64,000 bases of DNA from Pedobacter yulinensis (GTDB lineage Bacteria; Bacteroidota; Bacteroidia; Sphingobacteriales; Sphingobacteriaceae): the NCBI RefSeq assembly GCF_003029735.1, contig NZ_KZ686270.1, forward strand, positions 124,001 through 188,000, given 5' to 3'. Under the pieces are notes generated by a model. It ran no database searches. It had not been told where the DNA came from and was given only the letters and a program-made list of their open reading frames with translations. The position numbers and the translations under genes were made by a program. Shown in pieces: positions 1-10,485 of this stretch (the stretch's first letter is position 1; every line of letters begins with the position of its first letter).

Positions 1-3
1 TAA

Positions 4-1374
4 GTGCGCAGCAGCTACATCGTTTTGTTACTGTCTGTGCTGCTGGGCAGGTCAGTTCCCGTTTGTTCGCAGGTTCCGCACCTGACCGGCTCGGTACGCG
101 TAAGCATGGCTACAGGCCAGATCAGCTGCGACTTTACGCTTTCTAACCTGCCGCAACTTGGAACAGATTACCAGATCCTGCTGAACAAAGGTTTCAACAT
201 CAAAAGCATGCTGGACAGTGCTGGCCGGGTGCTAAGATACAATGGCTTTTACAATGGAAAAATGAGGGGCGAAGGCTTATGTTACACGCCGCAGCGTGGC
301 GACAGCGTATACCGCAACCCCTCAAAACTACGCATCACGTATACAGGCGCCTTCCCGGTCTATACCGACACGCTCAATTTCATCGATTTTAAAGGGCTCA
401 TCGCTTTCAATGGCAAAACGCTGCGGGCAACCGACCAGTCCAAATGGTACCCTGTCATGTACGATACCCGTAACGACCGGCAGATTGAACAGCTGACTTA
501 CCGCATCACCGTTGAAAGTGCAGACGCAAAAATGCTGTTTGTAAATGGCGATGATCCGAAACCAGGGCCAAAGGCTGTTTTCCAGTCAATACTTCCGGCG
601 GCGCCGCTGCTCTTTCTTGGCGATTACCCTTTACAGAAAACCCCGGGCGCCTGGTTCCTGAATACGCGCATGACAAATGCTGAACTTGGGGGGTTCGAGA
701 AAAATATTGCTGAGATGAGGCGCTTCCTGGCCGAAAAACTTCACACCCGGTATAACACACGCAATGTGTTCATAGAACATGAGCCCATAGAGCGTTTTAA
801 CAAAGGCCGCGTATGGGGCTTTGTTAATTTTCCTGTCGTTGCCTTTGCCGGCACCAGCCTGGGCAAAATGATCGACACGACCAGCCAGGCGTTAAAAGAC
901 AGCAGCGATTATTCTTTTATTGCGCATGAGGTGGCGCATTATTACTTCGGCAACGTCCTGAAGCCAAATTCGACGCTGTTTTGGTTTTTCCTGGAATCTT
1001 CTGCCGAGTACCTGTCTGTGAAGGCGGCCGAAGCCCGCTTCGGAAAGGAATGGGCGGCAGCACACTTCCGTAAGCAGGCAAAAGACCTGGCCCGGTTTAA
1101 AGCGGTACCGCTTGACCAGGTAAAAAATGCCGACGAGATCTCTGGCACATACCGCTACAATTATGGTCCGCTGCTGCTTCGCGGTCTGGAACAGATCGTC
1201 GGCGAAAAACGGATGTACCGGTTTTTTGAACAGTGCTTGCGGGCTGACGGTCGGCCAACTGATTACACCTTTTTTAAGACCAGGGCAGCCGAGGCGGGCA
1301 TTACGGCACAGGAATGGGCCCGCTACGAAAAAACGTTTGTCAGGACGGGAAACGCCACCGCCGCCATCAGGTAA
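4..1374 (+). CDS. Exported M1-family-like zinc peptidase
   Basis: A 456-residue secreted protein of the gluzincin (M1 aminopeptidase-like) class. The N-terminus is a signal peptide (hydrophobic core about residues 5-14, likely cleavage near SQ at 22-23). The zinc site is HEVAH at residues 308-312 followed by Glu331, giving HExxH-x18-E as in M1 enzymes. I do not see the GAMEN substrate motif of classical aminopeptidases, so substrate class is uncertain. The start is a GTG at 4; an in-frame TAA occupies 1-3, so the frame cannot extend further left, and the first internal ATG would remove the signal peptide. It is followed 64 nt later by a lipoprotein gene on the same strand. The family assignment rests on the zinc motif and length; the role is probably periplasmic peptide turnover (inference). 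Confidence 0.75.
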   Translation: MRSSYIVLLLSVLLGRSVPVCSQVPHLTGSVRVSMATGQISCDFTLSNLPQLGTDYQILLNKGFNIKSMLDSAGRVLRYNGFYNGKMRGEGLCYTPQRGDSVYRNPSKLRITYTGAFPVYTDTLNFIDFKGLIAFNGKTLRATDQSKWYPVMYDTRNDRQIEQLTYRITVESADAKMLFVNGDDPKPGPKAVFQSILPAAPLLFLGDYPLQKTPGAWFLNTRMTNAELGGFEKNIAEMRRFLAEKLHTRYNTRNVFIEHEPIERFNKGRVWGFVNFPVVAFAGTSLGKMIDTTSQALKDSSDYSFIAHEVAHYYFGNVLKPNSTLFWFFLESSAEYLSVKAAEARFGKEWAAAHFRKQAKDLARFKAVPLDQVKNADEISGTYRYNYGPLLLRGLEQIVGEKRMYRFFEQCLRADGRPTDYTFFKTRAAEAGITAQEWARYEKTFVRTGNATAAIR

Positions 1375-1438
1375 GGCGGGTCGAAGCGTTTATCAGCAAA
1401 CAAACCAGGCATTTTACCGTTAAGAAAAAAACCTGAAA

Positions 1439-2593
1439 ATGAAAAAGCGCCATATCTTCTTTGCACTGATGTTTCCTTTGGCCATCGCCTCCTGCAGAAA
1501 CCCCGACAAGACCAAAGAAACCGCCACGGTAAAACAGGCTCCTGCAGCCAGCACCAAACCTGACAGCTTGTTTTATAAACATCTTGAAGGCACCATTGGC
1601 GGCAAACCGGTGGTCATGGACCTCATGCGTACCGGGCAGCAAACGGTAGGCTCCTATTATTACCGGGAAGTCGGCATTCCCATCAAATTACAGTTCGATT
1701 CCTTGAATAATGAAGGGGCACTTGTCATTTCAGAAATGACCTGGAGCAACGGCGGAAACCGCAAATCGCCACAGTTTACGTTAAAATGGGCCGGAAAAGT
1801 ATTCGCAGGCACCTGGAAAGATGAAGATAAAGGCAAGTCTTACCCGATTACACTGACAGAAACCTATGCAAATGGGTCGGTACCCTTTCGCGTGGTCCGG
1901 GTTGTTGATTCAGTACTCGCTTTCCCCGGTAGAAAGAACTCGCCCAGGGCAAAGGCTGCCATACAGGTCATCGTTGCTGAGGCGAATGCCAATTCCCGGT
2001 ACGTCAATACGCAGGTCAAAGAACTCATGCGTTTGCAGGGTTCTGACTGGACAGAGGCGCTGCGCGGAAGCGCAAAACGCTTTTTCAGCGAGTACGACAC
2101 AGGCATCAGCGAAGAAGATTTAAACGATCCTGCGGCCATGACGGCGACGATGAACTATGAATCCGTAGAGAACCTCGGCGTTCGTTACAATGAAAATAAC
2201 TTCCTGGTTTTCGAGGCCCTGAATTATGCATATACCGGCGGTGCGCATGGCAACCACGGCATCACCTTTTCATGTTTTGACCTGGTTTCGAAAAAGAAAC
2301 TGCAGCTGAAAGACATTGTTCGCATGGATTCAGTGAGCCTGCAGCAGGTGGTCGAAAAAAGGTTCAGGCAGCAATATGGCCTTGCGCCAGATGCCAGCCT
2401 GAAGTCGATCCTTTTTGATGATTTCCTGCCCGCAAACAACAATGTTTATTTTAACAGCAAAGGGATCGGTTTTCTGTACAATCCTTACGAGGTTGCGGCT
2501 TATGCCGCCGGCGAGCTGGAGGTCTTTGTGCCCTACAGCGACCTGAGGACTTTCCTGGCGCCTGCCTTTAAGCAGCGCATGCGTATCCCATAA
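1439..2593 (+). CDS. DUF3298/RsiV-like lipoprotein
   Basis: A 384-residue predicted lipoprotein: the N-terminus MKKRHIFFALMFPLAIASC ends in a lipobox (IASC), so Cys19 is the likely lipidated residue. The N-terminal half (about 45-150) is a small beta-rich domain of unknown role. The C-terminal part (about 160-375) looks like a DUF4163/DUF3298 module, with the typical stretch around YTGGAHGNHG (about residue 262) and a following segment about LQLKDIV. Such modules occur in bacterial surface lipoproteins and in the anti-sigma factor RsiV, where they bind lysozyme. No sigma factor lies next to it here, so a role in sigma control is not supported. It ends convergently with the GreA-like gene 48 nt away. 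Confidence 0.75.
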   Translation: MKKRHIFFALMFPLAIASCRNPDKTKETATVKQAPAASTKPDSLFYKHLEGTIGGKPVVMDLMRTGQQTVGSYYYREVGIPIKLQFDSLNNEGALVISEMTWSNGGNRKSPQFTLKWAGKVFAGTWKDEDKGKSYPITLTETYANGSVPFRVVRVVDSVLAFPGRKNSPRAKAAIQVIVAEANANSRYVNTQVKELMRLQGSDWTEALRGSAKRFFSEYDTGISEEDLNDPAAMTATMNYESVENLGVRYNENNFLVFEALNYAYTGGAHGNHGITFSCFDLVSKKKLQLKDIVRMDSVSLQQVVEKRFRQQYGLAPDASLKSILFDDFLPANNNVYFNSKGIGFLYNPYEVAAYAAGELEVFVPYSDLRTFLAPAFKQRMRIP

Positions 2594-2641
2594 CTGCCAA
2601 AAAAGCGATCCAGGCCTATTTTGCCGCTTTTCCGCAACGGC

Positions 2642-3103
2642 TCACAAGATTTCCTCGATCAGGAAAGTACGCCCGTTAAAAGTTACAGATTTGCCGGGTA
2701 TCTGGCTCATCAGCAGCCTGCCAAGCGGCGCTGCCTGCGAAATGGCTGTAACAGGTATGCCCCCGGCCGCCACCTGCCCGGCACTGATGCTGATAAAGAA
2801 CCAGCCCAGACTGGTCCTGACGAGGCTGCCGTTCGAGACCGTTGCCGTTGCTGCAAGCGGCAGCTGCAGCAAAAATGCCCGCTGCCGGCCAGCCTCAAAC
2901 AACAGTTTCCTGTTGTTATCAATCTGCTGCTGCATCATTTCGCGCGTTGTTTCATATTTATCGCCTGCACTGCTTTTTGTATCATCTTTGGCCGCCTCCT
3001 CGGCGAGGCGCAGCGCTGTTCCCGCTTCGTCCAGGCGTTGGTCTGTGAGCGCCAGCACCGCTTCCACGACCTGCGTTTTAAAATCCTGCATGTCTTGTAC
3101 CAT
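2642..3103 (-). CDS. GreA/GreB-like protein
   Basis: A 153-residue protein with an N-terminal helical region (about 1-75, charged, coiled-coil-like) and a C-terminal segment resembling the GreA/GreB FKBP-like fold, ending with an AAPLGRLLMSQIPG stretch similar to the SPLGxALLG motif of transcript cleavage factors. It lacks the clear acidic fingertip of true GreA, so it is probably a diverged relative that binds RNA polymerase or serves another role. Bacteroidota homologues are often mislabelled as 3-oxoacyl-ACP synthase. Its start codon is 2 nt after the stop of the nitroreductase gene, so the two are almost certainly co-transcribed from the promoter box at 3691-3698. Confidence 0.6.
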   Translation of the reverse strand: MVQDMQDFKTQVVEAVLALTDQRLDEAGTALRLAEEAAKDDTKSSAGDKYETTREMMQQQIDNNRKLLFEAGRQRAFLLQLPLAATATVSNGSLVRTSLGWFFISISAGQVAAGGIPVTAISQAAPLGRLLMSQIPGKSVTFNGRTFLIEEIL

Positions 3104-3105
3104 GC

Positions 3106-3684
3106 TTATTCTTCAATCCACCGGACTTTTTCTTCGATCGGGCCGCGCCTGGCTTCGCGGGGAGCTGCTTCATGGTATCCCATGTAAAAGATACCCAGAC
3201 ACTGTTCATTTGCACCCAGCTCCAGGAAAGGTCCGAGTTCGCCGATCATCGCCGGGCTGCTCCAGTAAGCGCCGATTTGCAGGGATTCTGCGGTAAGCGC
3301 CATATTTTGCACAGCGCAGCCCATGGCTGCCACTTCTTCCCATTGCGGTACCTTATCTGGATGGTAACTGATGTTAAGTGCCACCATGACATTGGCACGC
3401 GCCGCTTTTTCAAGAATGCTGTCGTATTTTTTTTGCAGGAACTGCGCATCGGTTACAGATGCCCGGTACAGCCGCGCCAGTTCGGCGCCAAAACGCGTTT
3501 TGCCCGCGCTGCGGAACACAACAAAACGCCAGGGCTCGGTGAGTTTATGTGTGGGCGCGTAATTGGCGCTCGCAAGTATGGCCGCCAGGGCTTCACGCGG
3601 AATTTCCTGGTTGGTGTAACTCTCCGGAAAAACGCTGCGGCGTTGGGCAATGATGCGGTTTAAAGTTTCGAAAGACGGGTTCAT
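3106..3684 (-). CDS. Nitroreductase family protein
   Basis: A 192-residue FMN-dependent nitroreductase-fold protein. The N-terminal pattern with RRS (about residue 16) followed by SANYAPTHKLTEPWRFVV is the usual flavin-binding entrance of this family, and AAMGCAVQNMALTAES near the middle is the second conserved helix. The family reduces nitroaromatics, quinones or flavins with NAD(P)H; the natural substrate cannot be read from sequence. I chose the ATG at 3684. The open frame extends three codons further to a TTG at 3693, but that lies inside the TATTTTTG promoter box, so the shorter start is preferred. First gene of a two-gene operon with the GreA-like gene. Confidence 0.85.
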   Translation of the reverse strand: MNPSFETLNRIIAQRRSVFPESYTNQEIPREALAAILASANYAPTHKLTEPWRFVVFRSAGKTRFGAELARLYRASVTDAQFLQKKYDSILEKAARANVMVALNISYHPDKVPQWEEVAAMGCAVQNMALTAESLQIGAYWSSPAMIGELGPFLELGANEQCLGIFYMGYHEAAPREARRGPIEEKVRWIEE

Positions 3685-3690
3685 AGCCAC

Positions 3691-3698
3691 CAAAAATA
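3691..3698 (-). promoter_or_regulatory. -7 box (TATTTTTG) of the nitroreductase operon
   Basis: On the minus strand the sequence TATTTTTG matches the Bacteroidota -7 consensus TAnnTTTG. Only 6 nt separate it from the ATG at 3684, so the predicted transcript has almost no leader. No clear -33 TTTG is visible. Confidence 0.5.
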
Positions 3699-3783
3699 GC
3701 GTTTATATTGTACAGCGACTGTAAAATATCTTCCCGGATAAAGGCATAAAGGGACGGCAAGGCCGCCCCCCTACAGACAGGTG

Positions 3784-6681
3784 TTATTTTTGAAGCAGGC
3801 CGTCGAAGGTAATCGAGGCATAATACAGTGCACCGAGTGTCGGGCCGCCGGCATACTGGATATAGTGTTTATTAAACAGGTTGGTACCACCCACTTTGAT
3901 AAAGGCTTTCGCCTGCGGAATGCGGTAACTGACCTGCGCATCGAAATTGTGGTAAGCGGGCACCCTGGCGTTCACGAGCGGGCTTTCCCAAAGAAACGCT
4001 TCCTGCCATTTCCAGACCACATTGAAACCAAAATTCGGCAGGATTTCCCGGTTACCGAAAGACAGGTTCGTTGCCCAGTTTGGCGTATTGAAGCCCGTCA
4101 CGAAAACATCCTTTTCGGTATTTTCGGTAATGTCACTGTAGTTGACATTACCGGCGACGGTAAATTTACCGGTAAAGTTATAAGTAAGTCCGAGTGAGGA
4201 CCCGAAATTATTATAGGTATTTTTCGCGTTGGTATAAACCCGGTACCGGGTCTGTTTAGAACGGTTAGCCGCGAGCATGTCTGTAACAGCTGCGTCCGAG
4301 CCGATCGTTCCTGATGCCGGCACTGCAACTTCCACCTGTCCGAGAAAGCCTGTGTACTGATTCGAATAAGCGTCGATATCCAGCACCAGTTTGTTATTGA
4401 GGAGGGCCGTTTTATAACCGATCTCGAAAGCTTTAATCCGCTCGGGCTCAGTAGCGCGCAGGCGGGTCGCCTCGAGCAGGGAACGGTTTTTCAACGCTGC
4501 GTCGTTTGCTGTTAAACCACTGGCTACATCCTTGTTTACAGCGGCATTAAAAGCATTCACCGATGTCAGGGTATAGGAATTATCGAGATAACCCAGTCCT
4601 TCATTGATGTAAGACAGACCGCCCACACGCCTCACATTACCATTGTTCACGAAAGACAGCGCTTCGAACAGCGCCGGAAAACGGAAACCATTCTGGAACG
4701 ACGCCCTGAAATTATGTTTTTCAGCAAGCGTATAGACAGCCGCTACCCGCGGGTTCAGTTTGGCTTTGAACTCTGGGTTGTAATCGTACCGGAGCGAACC
4801 ATAGAGCTTCAGTTTTTCTTCAAAAAAGGTACGTGTAACCTGCGCAAATACGCCGAATTTCTTGTAGTACACATTGTCGCCAAAACTTCCGTTGGCAAGG
4901 GGTTTGTTGCGTTCGGAAACCGGCCGGCTAAAGTCTACAAAATTGTTCCCGTCGGGGATGACCTCATAAATGGTTGCGTCGCCGCCTACCAGCAGGTTCA
5001 GGAAGCTGATTTTACCTGTCAGGTCCCATTGCGCATCGCCATGGTAGGTGCGGCTGCGTTGGCTGAGCCAGGCACCTCCGGTAGCCGGAGCCCCGGCAAT
5101 GCCTGCATTGGCATGGTCCCAGTTGTTGATGCCGATGATCGTGTTTTTTAGCTGGCTAAAGGCCGCCGTTCCAGGCTCTACACGGCCAAGGTCTGCGTTC
5201 TGCCGTGCAGCCACCATGGCATCGGCCAGCGGAACGCCGTTATTCAGTTGCGTCTGAAGCGAAGTTTTGAATTTATCGCGCCAGGCATTGTTCGATAAAT
5301 GACTCAGGTCCAGGTTGTCGGCCAGGGGTTTAATGTTGTACGAATTGCCGGTATTTTCTGTAGAGAGATAAGTTCGGACCACGTAATTGGCGCCCTTGAG
5401 CTCAATTTTATGGTTCTGCACCCGCACATTGTCCAGCTGGATCTTGTTGCCGCGCTGAAACACGCCGTCCATGGTGCCGAAACGGTAGCTGTAAGAAAGT
5501 TCGGCTTTCTCTGTGAGGCGGTAATGCAAGGCGGCGTCGAACTTCAGGTTGGAAACCACAGGCCGCGACAGGTCGGCCTCCCGGTAACCCGTACGTCGAA
5601 CAAGAAAACTCTGGTTCGGCTTACCGTTATAGGTAATTCCGCTCACTGTTACCGCATTATTGGTCTCATCTCCATAAGTGTTCCAGCCGTCGTAAGCCGG
5701 GTTAACAGCGCCCCCCAGCTCAGGATACAGCGGATTGGCTGTGTTCAGGTTGTTGGGGTTTTGGTCCTGGTAAGAGTTCGAAAGCCAGTCCGTTCCCCGG
5801 AGGTAACTCAGGTTAACCTTAAAGGCGAATTTATTATTGAACGCGCGGGCATACCTGATTGCGTTTTCGGTCAGGTTGCTCAGCTCGCGGCCGGTACCAC
5901 CAAGATGATTGAGACCGGTTTTGCTGTAAAAACTAAGCCCCTGGTACAGGAACGGGCTCTTCGTAAGAAGGTTGGCCATGCCGTTTATGGCATTCATGCC
6001 ATACAATGCCGAAGCCGCGCCCGGGGTGATCTCCACACTGGCGATATCCAATTCGGTCGGCCCAATGGCATTGCCCAATGGCACGCCCAGGGTGGCCGCC
6101 TGCATGTCAACACCGTCTGACAACTGGACAAAACGAAAGTTGTTCGGGATATTGAAGCCCCGGGTATTCGGTATTTTGAAGGTGATGCTTGACGTAGTCA
6201 TCTGTACACCCTTTACATTCTCCAGCGCATCATAGAAACTTGGCGCCGGCGACTCGCGGATAGCCCGGATATCAAGTTTTTCAATGGCAACCGGCGACTT
6301 CAGGATGTTCTCTTCCACACGCGAAGCCGTAATGACCACATCCTTGCCAAGCAGCGTCTGGGTCTGCAGTTCAAAAGACAGTTTCGAACCAGGACCGTTT
6401 ACCACGTATTCCTGTGTCTGGAAACCGATAGAAGAAATGACAAGAGTAAACGGGTACCGGGCGCGGGTGCGCAAAGCGAACTCACCCTGTGCATTGGTAC
6501 TGGTACCGGCAACCGTACCTTTTACCACCACGCTGACCGCCTGCAGCGGTTCTTTGGTGTCGCTGCTCAAAATTTTGCCGCTAATCTCGACCAGATTAAT
6601 ACCCTGACCCAGGGCCTCGTTCGAGAGGATAAAGAGTGTTAGAAGTAAAACAGATTTGAAAAGGAAGTATCGTGGTTTCAT
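3784..6681 (-). CDS. TonB-dependent outer membrane receptor
   Basis: A 965-residue outer-membrane receptor. Residues 1-25 are a signal peptide (ending ALGQ). Residues about 32-115 form a CarboxypepD_reg-like domain (ISGKILSSDTKEPLQAVSVVVKG). The plug follows (about 120-240; EKLDIRAIRESPAPSFYDAL, then GAASALYGMNAINGMANLLTK), and the rest is a 22-strand type barrel ending in an aromatic-rich strand (YYASITFDGLL). It is not a canonical SusC: it is shorter, has no SusD partner, and has no adjacent ligand-binding lipoprotein. The substrate is unknown. The promoter region carries a 21-bp motif centred on TCTATAGA, shared with the SUMT gene near 61.8 kb, which suggests co-regulation with siroheme/sulfur metabolism (inference). 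The gene stands alone. Confidence 0.9.
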   Translation of the reverse strand: MKPRYFLFKSVLLLTLFILSNEALGQGINLVEISGKILSSDTKEPLQAVSVVVKGTVAGTSTNAQGEFALRTRARYPFTLVISSIGFQTQEYVVNGPGSKLSFELQTQTLLGKDVVITASRVEENILKSPVAIEKLDIRAIRESPAPSFYDALENVKGVQMTTSSITFKIPNTRGFNIPNNFRFVQLSDGVDMQAATLGVPLGNAIGPTELDIASVEITPGAASALYGMNAINGMANLLTKSPFLYQGLSFYSKTGLNHLGGTGRELSNLTENAIRYARAFNNKFAFKVNLSYLRGTDWLSNSYQDQNPNNLNTANPLYPELGGAVNPAYDGWNTYGDETNNAVTVSGITYNGKPNQSFLVRRTGYREADLSRPVVSNLKFDAALHYRLTEKAELSYSYRFGTMDGVFQRGNKIQLDNVRVQNHKIELKGANYVVRTYLSTENTGNSYNIKPLADNLDLSHLSNNAWRDKFKTSLQTQLNNGVPLADAMVAARQNADLGRVEPGTAAFSQLKNTIIGINNWDHANAGIAGAPATGGAWLSQRSRTYHGDAQWDLTGKISFLNLLVGGDATIYEVIPDGNNFVDFSRPVSERNKPLANGSFGDNVYYKKFGVFAQVTRTFFEEKLKLYGSLRYDYNPEFKAKLNPRVAAVYTLAEKHNFRASFQNGFRFPALFEALSFVNNGNVRRVGGLSYINEGLGYLDNSYTLTSVNAFNAAVNKDVASGLTANDAALKNRSLLEATRLRATEPERIKAFEIGYKTALLNNKLVLDIDAYSNQYTGFLGQVEVAVPASGTIGSDAAVTDMLAANRSKQTRYRVYTNAKNTYNNFGSSLGLTYNFTGKFTVAGNVNYSDITENTEKDVFVTGFNTPNWATNLSFGNREILPNFGFNVVWKWQEAFLWESPLVNARVPAYHNFDAQVSYRIPQAKAFIKVGGTNLFNKHYIQYAGGPTLGALYYASITFDGLLQK

Positions 6682-6772
6682 GTCTTAAAAATTGGTGTTG
6701 TTGATCAGGAAGGGTTTTGGTAATTGGCTGGGACAACAACGAGAGCGAACGTTTAAAAAAGTTTTTTTCATT

Positions 6773-6793
6773 TATATAAAATCTATAGATTAA
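6773..6793 (-). promoter_or_regulatory. Shared TCTATAGA operator upstream of TonB receptor
   Basis: The plus strand holds TATATAAA, then A, then TCTATAGA, then TTAA. The central 12 bp AATCTATAGATT (6780-6791) is a perfect palindrome. Nineteen of 21 positions match the motif at 61802-61822 upstream of the SUMT gene, in the same orientation relative to the gene. It lies about 90 nt before the receptor start. It is likely a regulator site overlapping the promoter. An Rrf2/CymR-type regulator of sulfur metabolism is one guess, not shown by this window. Confidence 0.55.
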
Positions 6794-6835
6794 GTCGACA
6801 AATATAAAATCAAAAATGCAGGCAGCAAATTTTTT

Positions 6836-6870
6836 ACAAAAAAAATCCCCGCAAGTATGCTGCGGGGATC
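6836..6870 (-). terminator. Rho-independent terminator of guaB
   Basis: A perfect 9-bp stem (ATCCCCGCA at 6845-6853 with TGCGGGGAT at 6861-6869, 7-nt loop) is followed on the minus strand by a run of eight or nine T residues. It lies 15 nt past the guaB stop. Confidence 0.9.
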
Positions 6871-6884
6871 GTTGAAAAGAAGGT

Positions 6885-8366
<1,482 letters not shown>

Positions 8367-8388
8367 TTAGGAGTTATTATTTGCCGGG

Positions 8389-8396
8389 CAAAGGTA
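8389..8396 (-). promoter_or_regulatory. -7 box (TACCTTTG) of guaB
   Basis: TACCTTTG on the minus strand fits TAnnTTTG. A TTG-containing partial -33 element lies about 20 bp upstream (8417-8419). The predicted leader is about 30 nt. Confidence 0.55.
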
Positions 8397-8555
8397 ATTC
8401 AATTTTTCCTGAATCGCAACGATCGGCTGTTACGCGGCCTTCAAAATGTGATCCTGTTGACAAAGCAGGCGGTCTCTCTTTAACATGTTGATTACAGTGC
8501 TCGCATTTTCCCGCATAAATGCGCATATTTAAATCGAAAACAGCAAAAACACGCA

Positions 8556-10391
8556 ATGAAAAAATTAATGATCCTGGTTTTGGCGGCTACCCTGGGGTTC
8601 AGTGCCTCCGCCCAGCAATTCAAATATGCATTTGTAACCGATACACATGTCGGTGCAGAAAGCGGCGAACGCGATCTGCGCAATACGGTTGCCGACATTA
8701 ACAGGTTAACCGATATCGACTTTGTGCTGGTTACCGGCGACCTCACCGAGATGGGAACCAACAAGGAACTGGCTTTGACCAAAGAGATTCTTTCAGGACT
8801 GAATAAGCCTTATCACGTGATTCCGGGCAACCACGATACGGGCTGGTCAGAGTCTGGCGGCGTGTCTTTCATCCGTACATTTGGCAGCGACAAATTTAAT
8901 TTTACGCACAAGGGTTTTCTGTTCATAGCAAATGCCTGCGGTCCATATGTGCGAATGTCTGACGGCCATATCCCGCGCGATGGGATCATCTGGATGGACC
9001 AGGTGCTGAAAGCCGCCCCGGCAGGACAGCGAATCGTGTTCATTAACCACTACCCGCTTGACAACAGCCTGGACAACTGGTACGAAGCCACTGACCGGCT
9101 AAAAAAATACAACGTCCAGTACTCAATCTGCGGCCATGGCCACCAGAACAAAGGCTACGATTTTGAAGGCATTAAGGGCACCATGGGCCGCTCTAACCTG
9201 CGTGCCAAAGACAGCATTGGTGGCTACAACATTGTAACCATGCGTCAGGATTCGGTGTTTTTTGCCGAGAAACGCCCCGGGCAGCCGCTTCAGAACCCCT
9301 GGCGCATGCACGCGCTGGAAACCTACCGGAATGACGGCCGCACGTTCCCCCGCCCCGATTCAACGATCAACGGGCAGTACCCTGCAATAAAAAAGGCCTG
9401 GTCTTACCACAGCGCTGCAAACGTTGTGAATACCCCGGTAAAGCACAAGAACCTGGTTGTATTTGGCAACAGCCTGGGCACCGTCGAGGCGCTGACCGCC
9501 GATGCCGGAAAAAAAACCTGGAGCTTTCAGACCGGCGGAGCCATTTACAGTTCGGCTGCCAGCTTCAAAGATCTGGTCATTATCGGCTCGGGCGATGGGA
9601 AAGTCTATGCGCTTCGTGCAAAAACGGGACAACCCGCCTGGACCTTCACAGCCAAACAAGCTGTCTTAGGCAGCCCGCTGGTTAAAGGCAATACGGTTTA
9701 CATCGGTTCGAGCGACAGCTGTTTCCGCGCGCTCGATGCCCGGAATGGCAAAGTACTATGGACATTTAACGGACTTGGCGGCACCATTGTCGGCAAACCG
9801 CTGCTGACCGGAAATACGGTCATTTTTGGCTCCTGGGACCGCCACCTGTACGCGCTCGATGCGAAGACAGGGGCGCTGCGGTGGAAATGGAACAACGGCA
9901 ACGCAAACCGCATGTTTTCGCCGGCCATGTGCACGCCGATTGAAAAAGACGGCATCGTGTATATTTCAGCACCCGACCGTTACCTGACAGCGATTGACCT
10001 GGCAACCGGCCAGACCCTCTGGCGCAACAATGAGGCACGTGTTAGGGAATCGACCGGAATCGCAGCAGACGGCAGCTTCATTTATGGAAAAACCATGCAG
10101 GATGAAGTTGTAGCTTTTGCCCCCGGCCGCAGCAATCCCGGCATTGCCTGGAAACTGAACGTCGGTTTCGGCTACGAACACGCGCCATCCATGCTCATTT
10201 CGAAAAAAGACCGTGTTTACTTCGGTACGCGCAACGGTGTAGTGTATGCCATCCGGGCTGATGGAAAAGAGACCCTTTGGGGGCATAAGGTAGATAACTC
10301 GATGGTTAACACGGTGAACGTGATCAGCGAAAATGAAACCCTGGTTTCCACAATGGACGGTGTGGTCACGCTGATCAGGGAGAAAAAATAG
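8556..10391 (+). CDS. Exported metallophosphoesterase fused to PQQ-like beta-propeller
   Basis: A 611-residue secreted fusion. The signal peptide covers 1-19 (ASAQ). Residues about 22-240 are a calcineurin-like phosphoesterase with the metal motifs intact: DTH (near 28-30), GDLTE (about 61), GNHDTG (about 94), NHYPLD (about 165) and GHGH (about 194). Residues about 290-611 form a PQQ-like/WD-like propeller built from repeats of the type GDGKVYALRAKTGQPAWTF, seen at least six times. The propeller family (PF13360-like) usually binds partners or cofactors; no quinoprotein active site can be assigned. The natural phosphoester is unknown. It is monocistronic in appearance, with a hairpin behind the stop at 10396-10424. 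Confidence 0.85.
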   Translation: MKKLMILVLAATLGFSASAQQFKYAFVTDTHVGAESGERDLRNTVADINRLTDIDFVLVTGDLTEMGTNKELALTKEILSGLNKPYHVIPGNHDTGWSESGGVSFIRTFGSDKFNFTHKGFLFIANACGPYVRMSDGHIPRDGIIWMDQVLKAAPAGQRIVFINHYPLDNSLDNWYEATDRLKKYNVQYSICGHGHQNKGYDFEGIKGTMGRSNLRAKDSIGGYNIVTMRQDSVFFAEKRPGQPLQNPWRMHALETYRNDGRTFPRPDSTINGQYPAIKKAWSYHSAANVVNTPVKHKNLVVFGNSLGTVEALTADAGKKTWSFQTGGAIYSSAASFKDLVIIGSGDGKVYALRAKTGQPAWTFTAKQAVLGSPLVKGNTVYIGSSDSCFRALDARNGKVLWTFNGLGGTIVGKPLLTGNTVIFGSWDRHLYALDAKTGALRWKWNNGNANRMFSPAMCTPIEKDGIVYISAPDRYLTAIDLATGQTLWRNNEARVRESTGIAADGSFIYGKTMQDEVVAFAPGRSNPGIAWKLNVGFGYEHAPSMLISKKDRVYFGTRNGVVYAIRADGKETLWGHKVDNSMVNTVNVISENETLVSTMDGVVTLIREKK

Positions 10392-10395
10392 CCGT

Positions 10396-10424
10396 GTGCC
10401 GGTGCAGCGTTGGTGTACCGGCAC
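10396..10424 (+). terminator. Possible terminator hairpin after phosphoesterase
   Basis: A perfect 8-bp stem (GTGCCGGT at 10396-10403 with ACCGGCAC at 10417-10424) stands 4 nt after the stop codon. The T-rich stretch (TTATTTTTAG) comes only after 7 further nt, so termination may be inefficient. Confidence 0.4.
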
Positions 10425-10485
10425 CAGAAATTATTTTTAGTTTAAACAAAACTTTTTTATTATTGCATGATTAACGCGATCACTC

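Noticed and set aside
5299..6120. A long open frame (273 codons) on the plus strand opposite the first TonB receptor
   Set aside because: It lies antisense inside a well-supported receptor gene; it has no recognisable domain or start context. High-GC antisense frames are common here.
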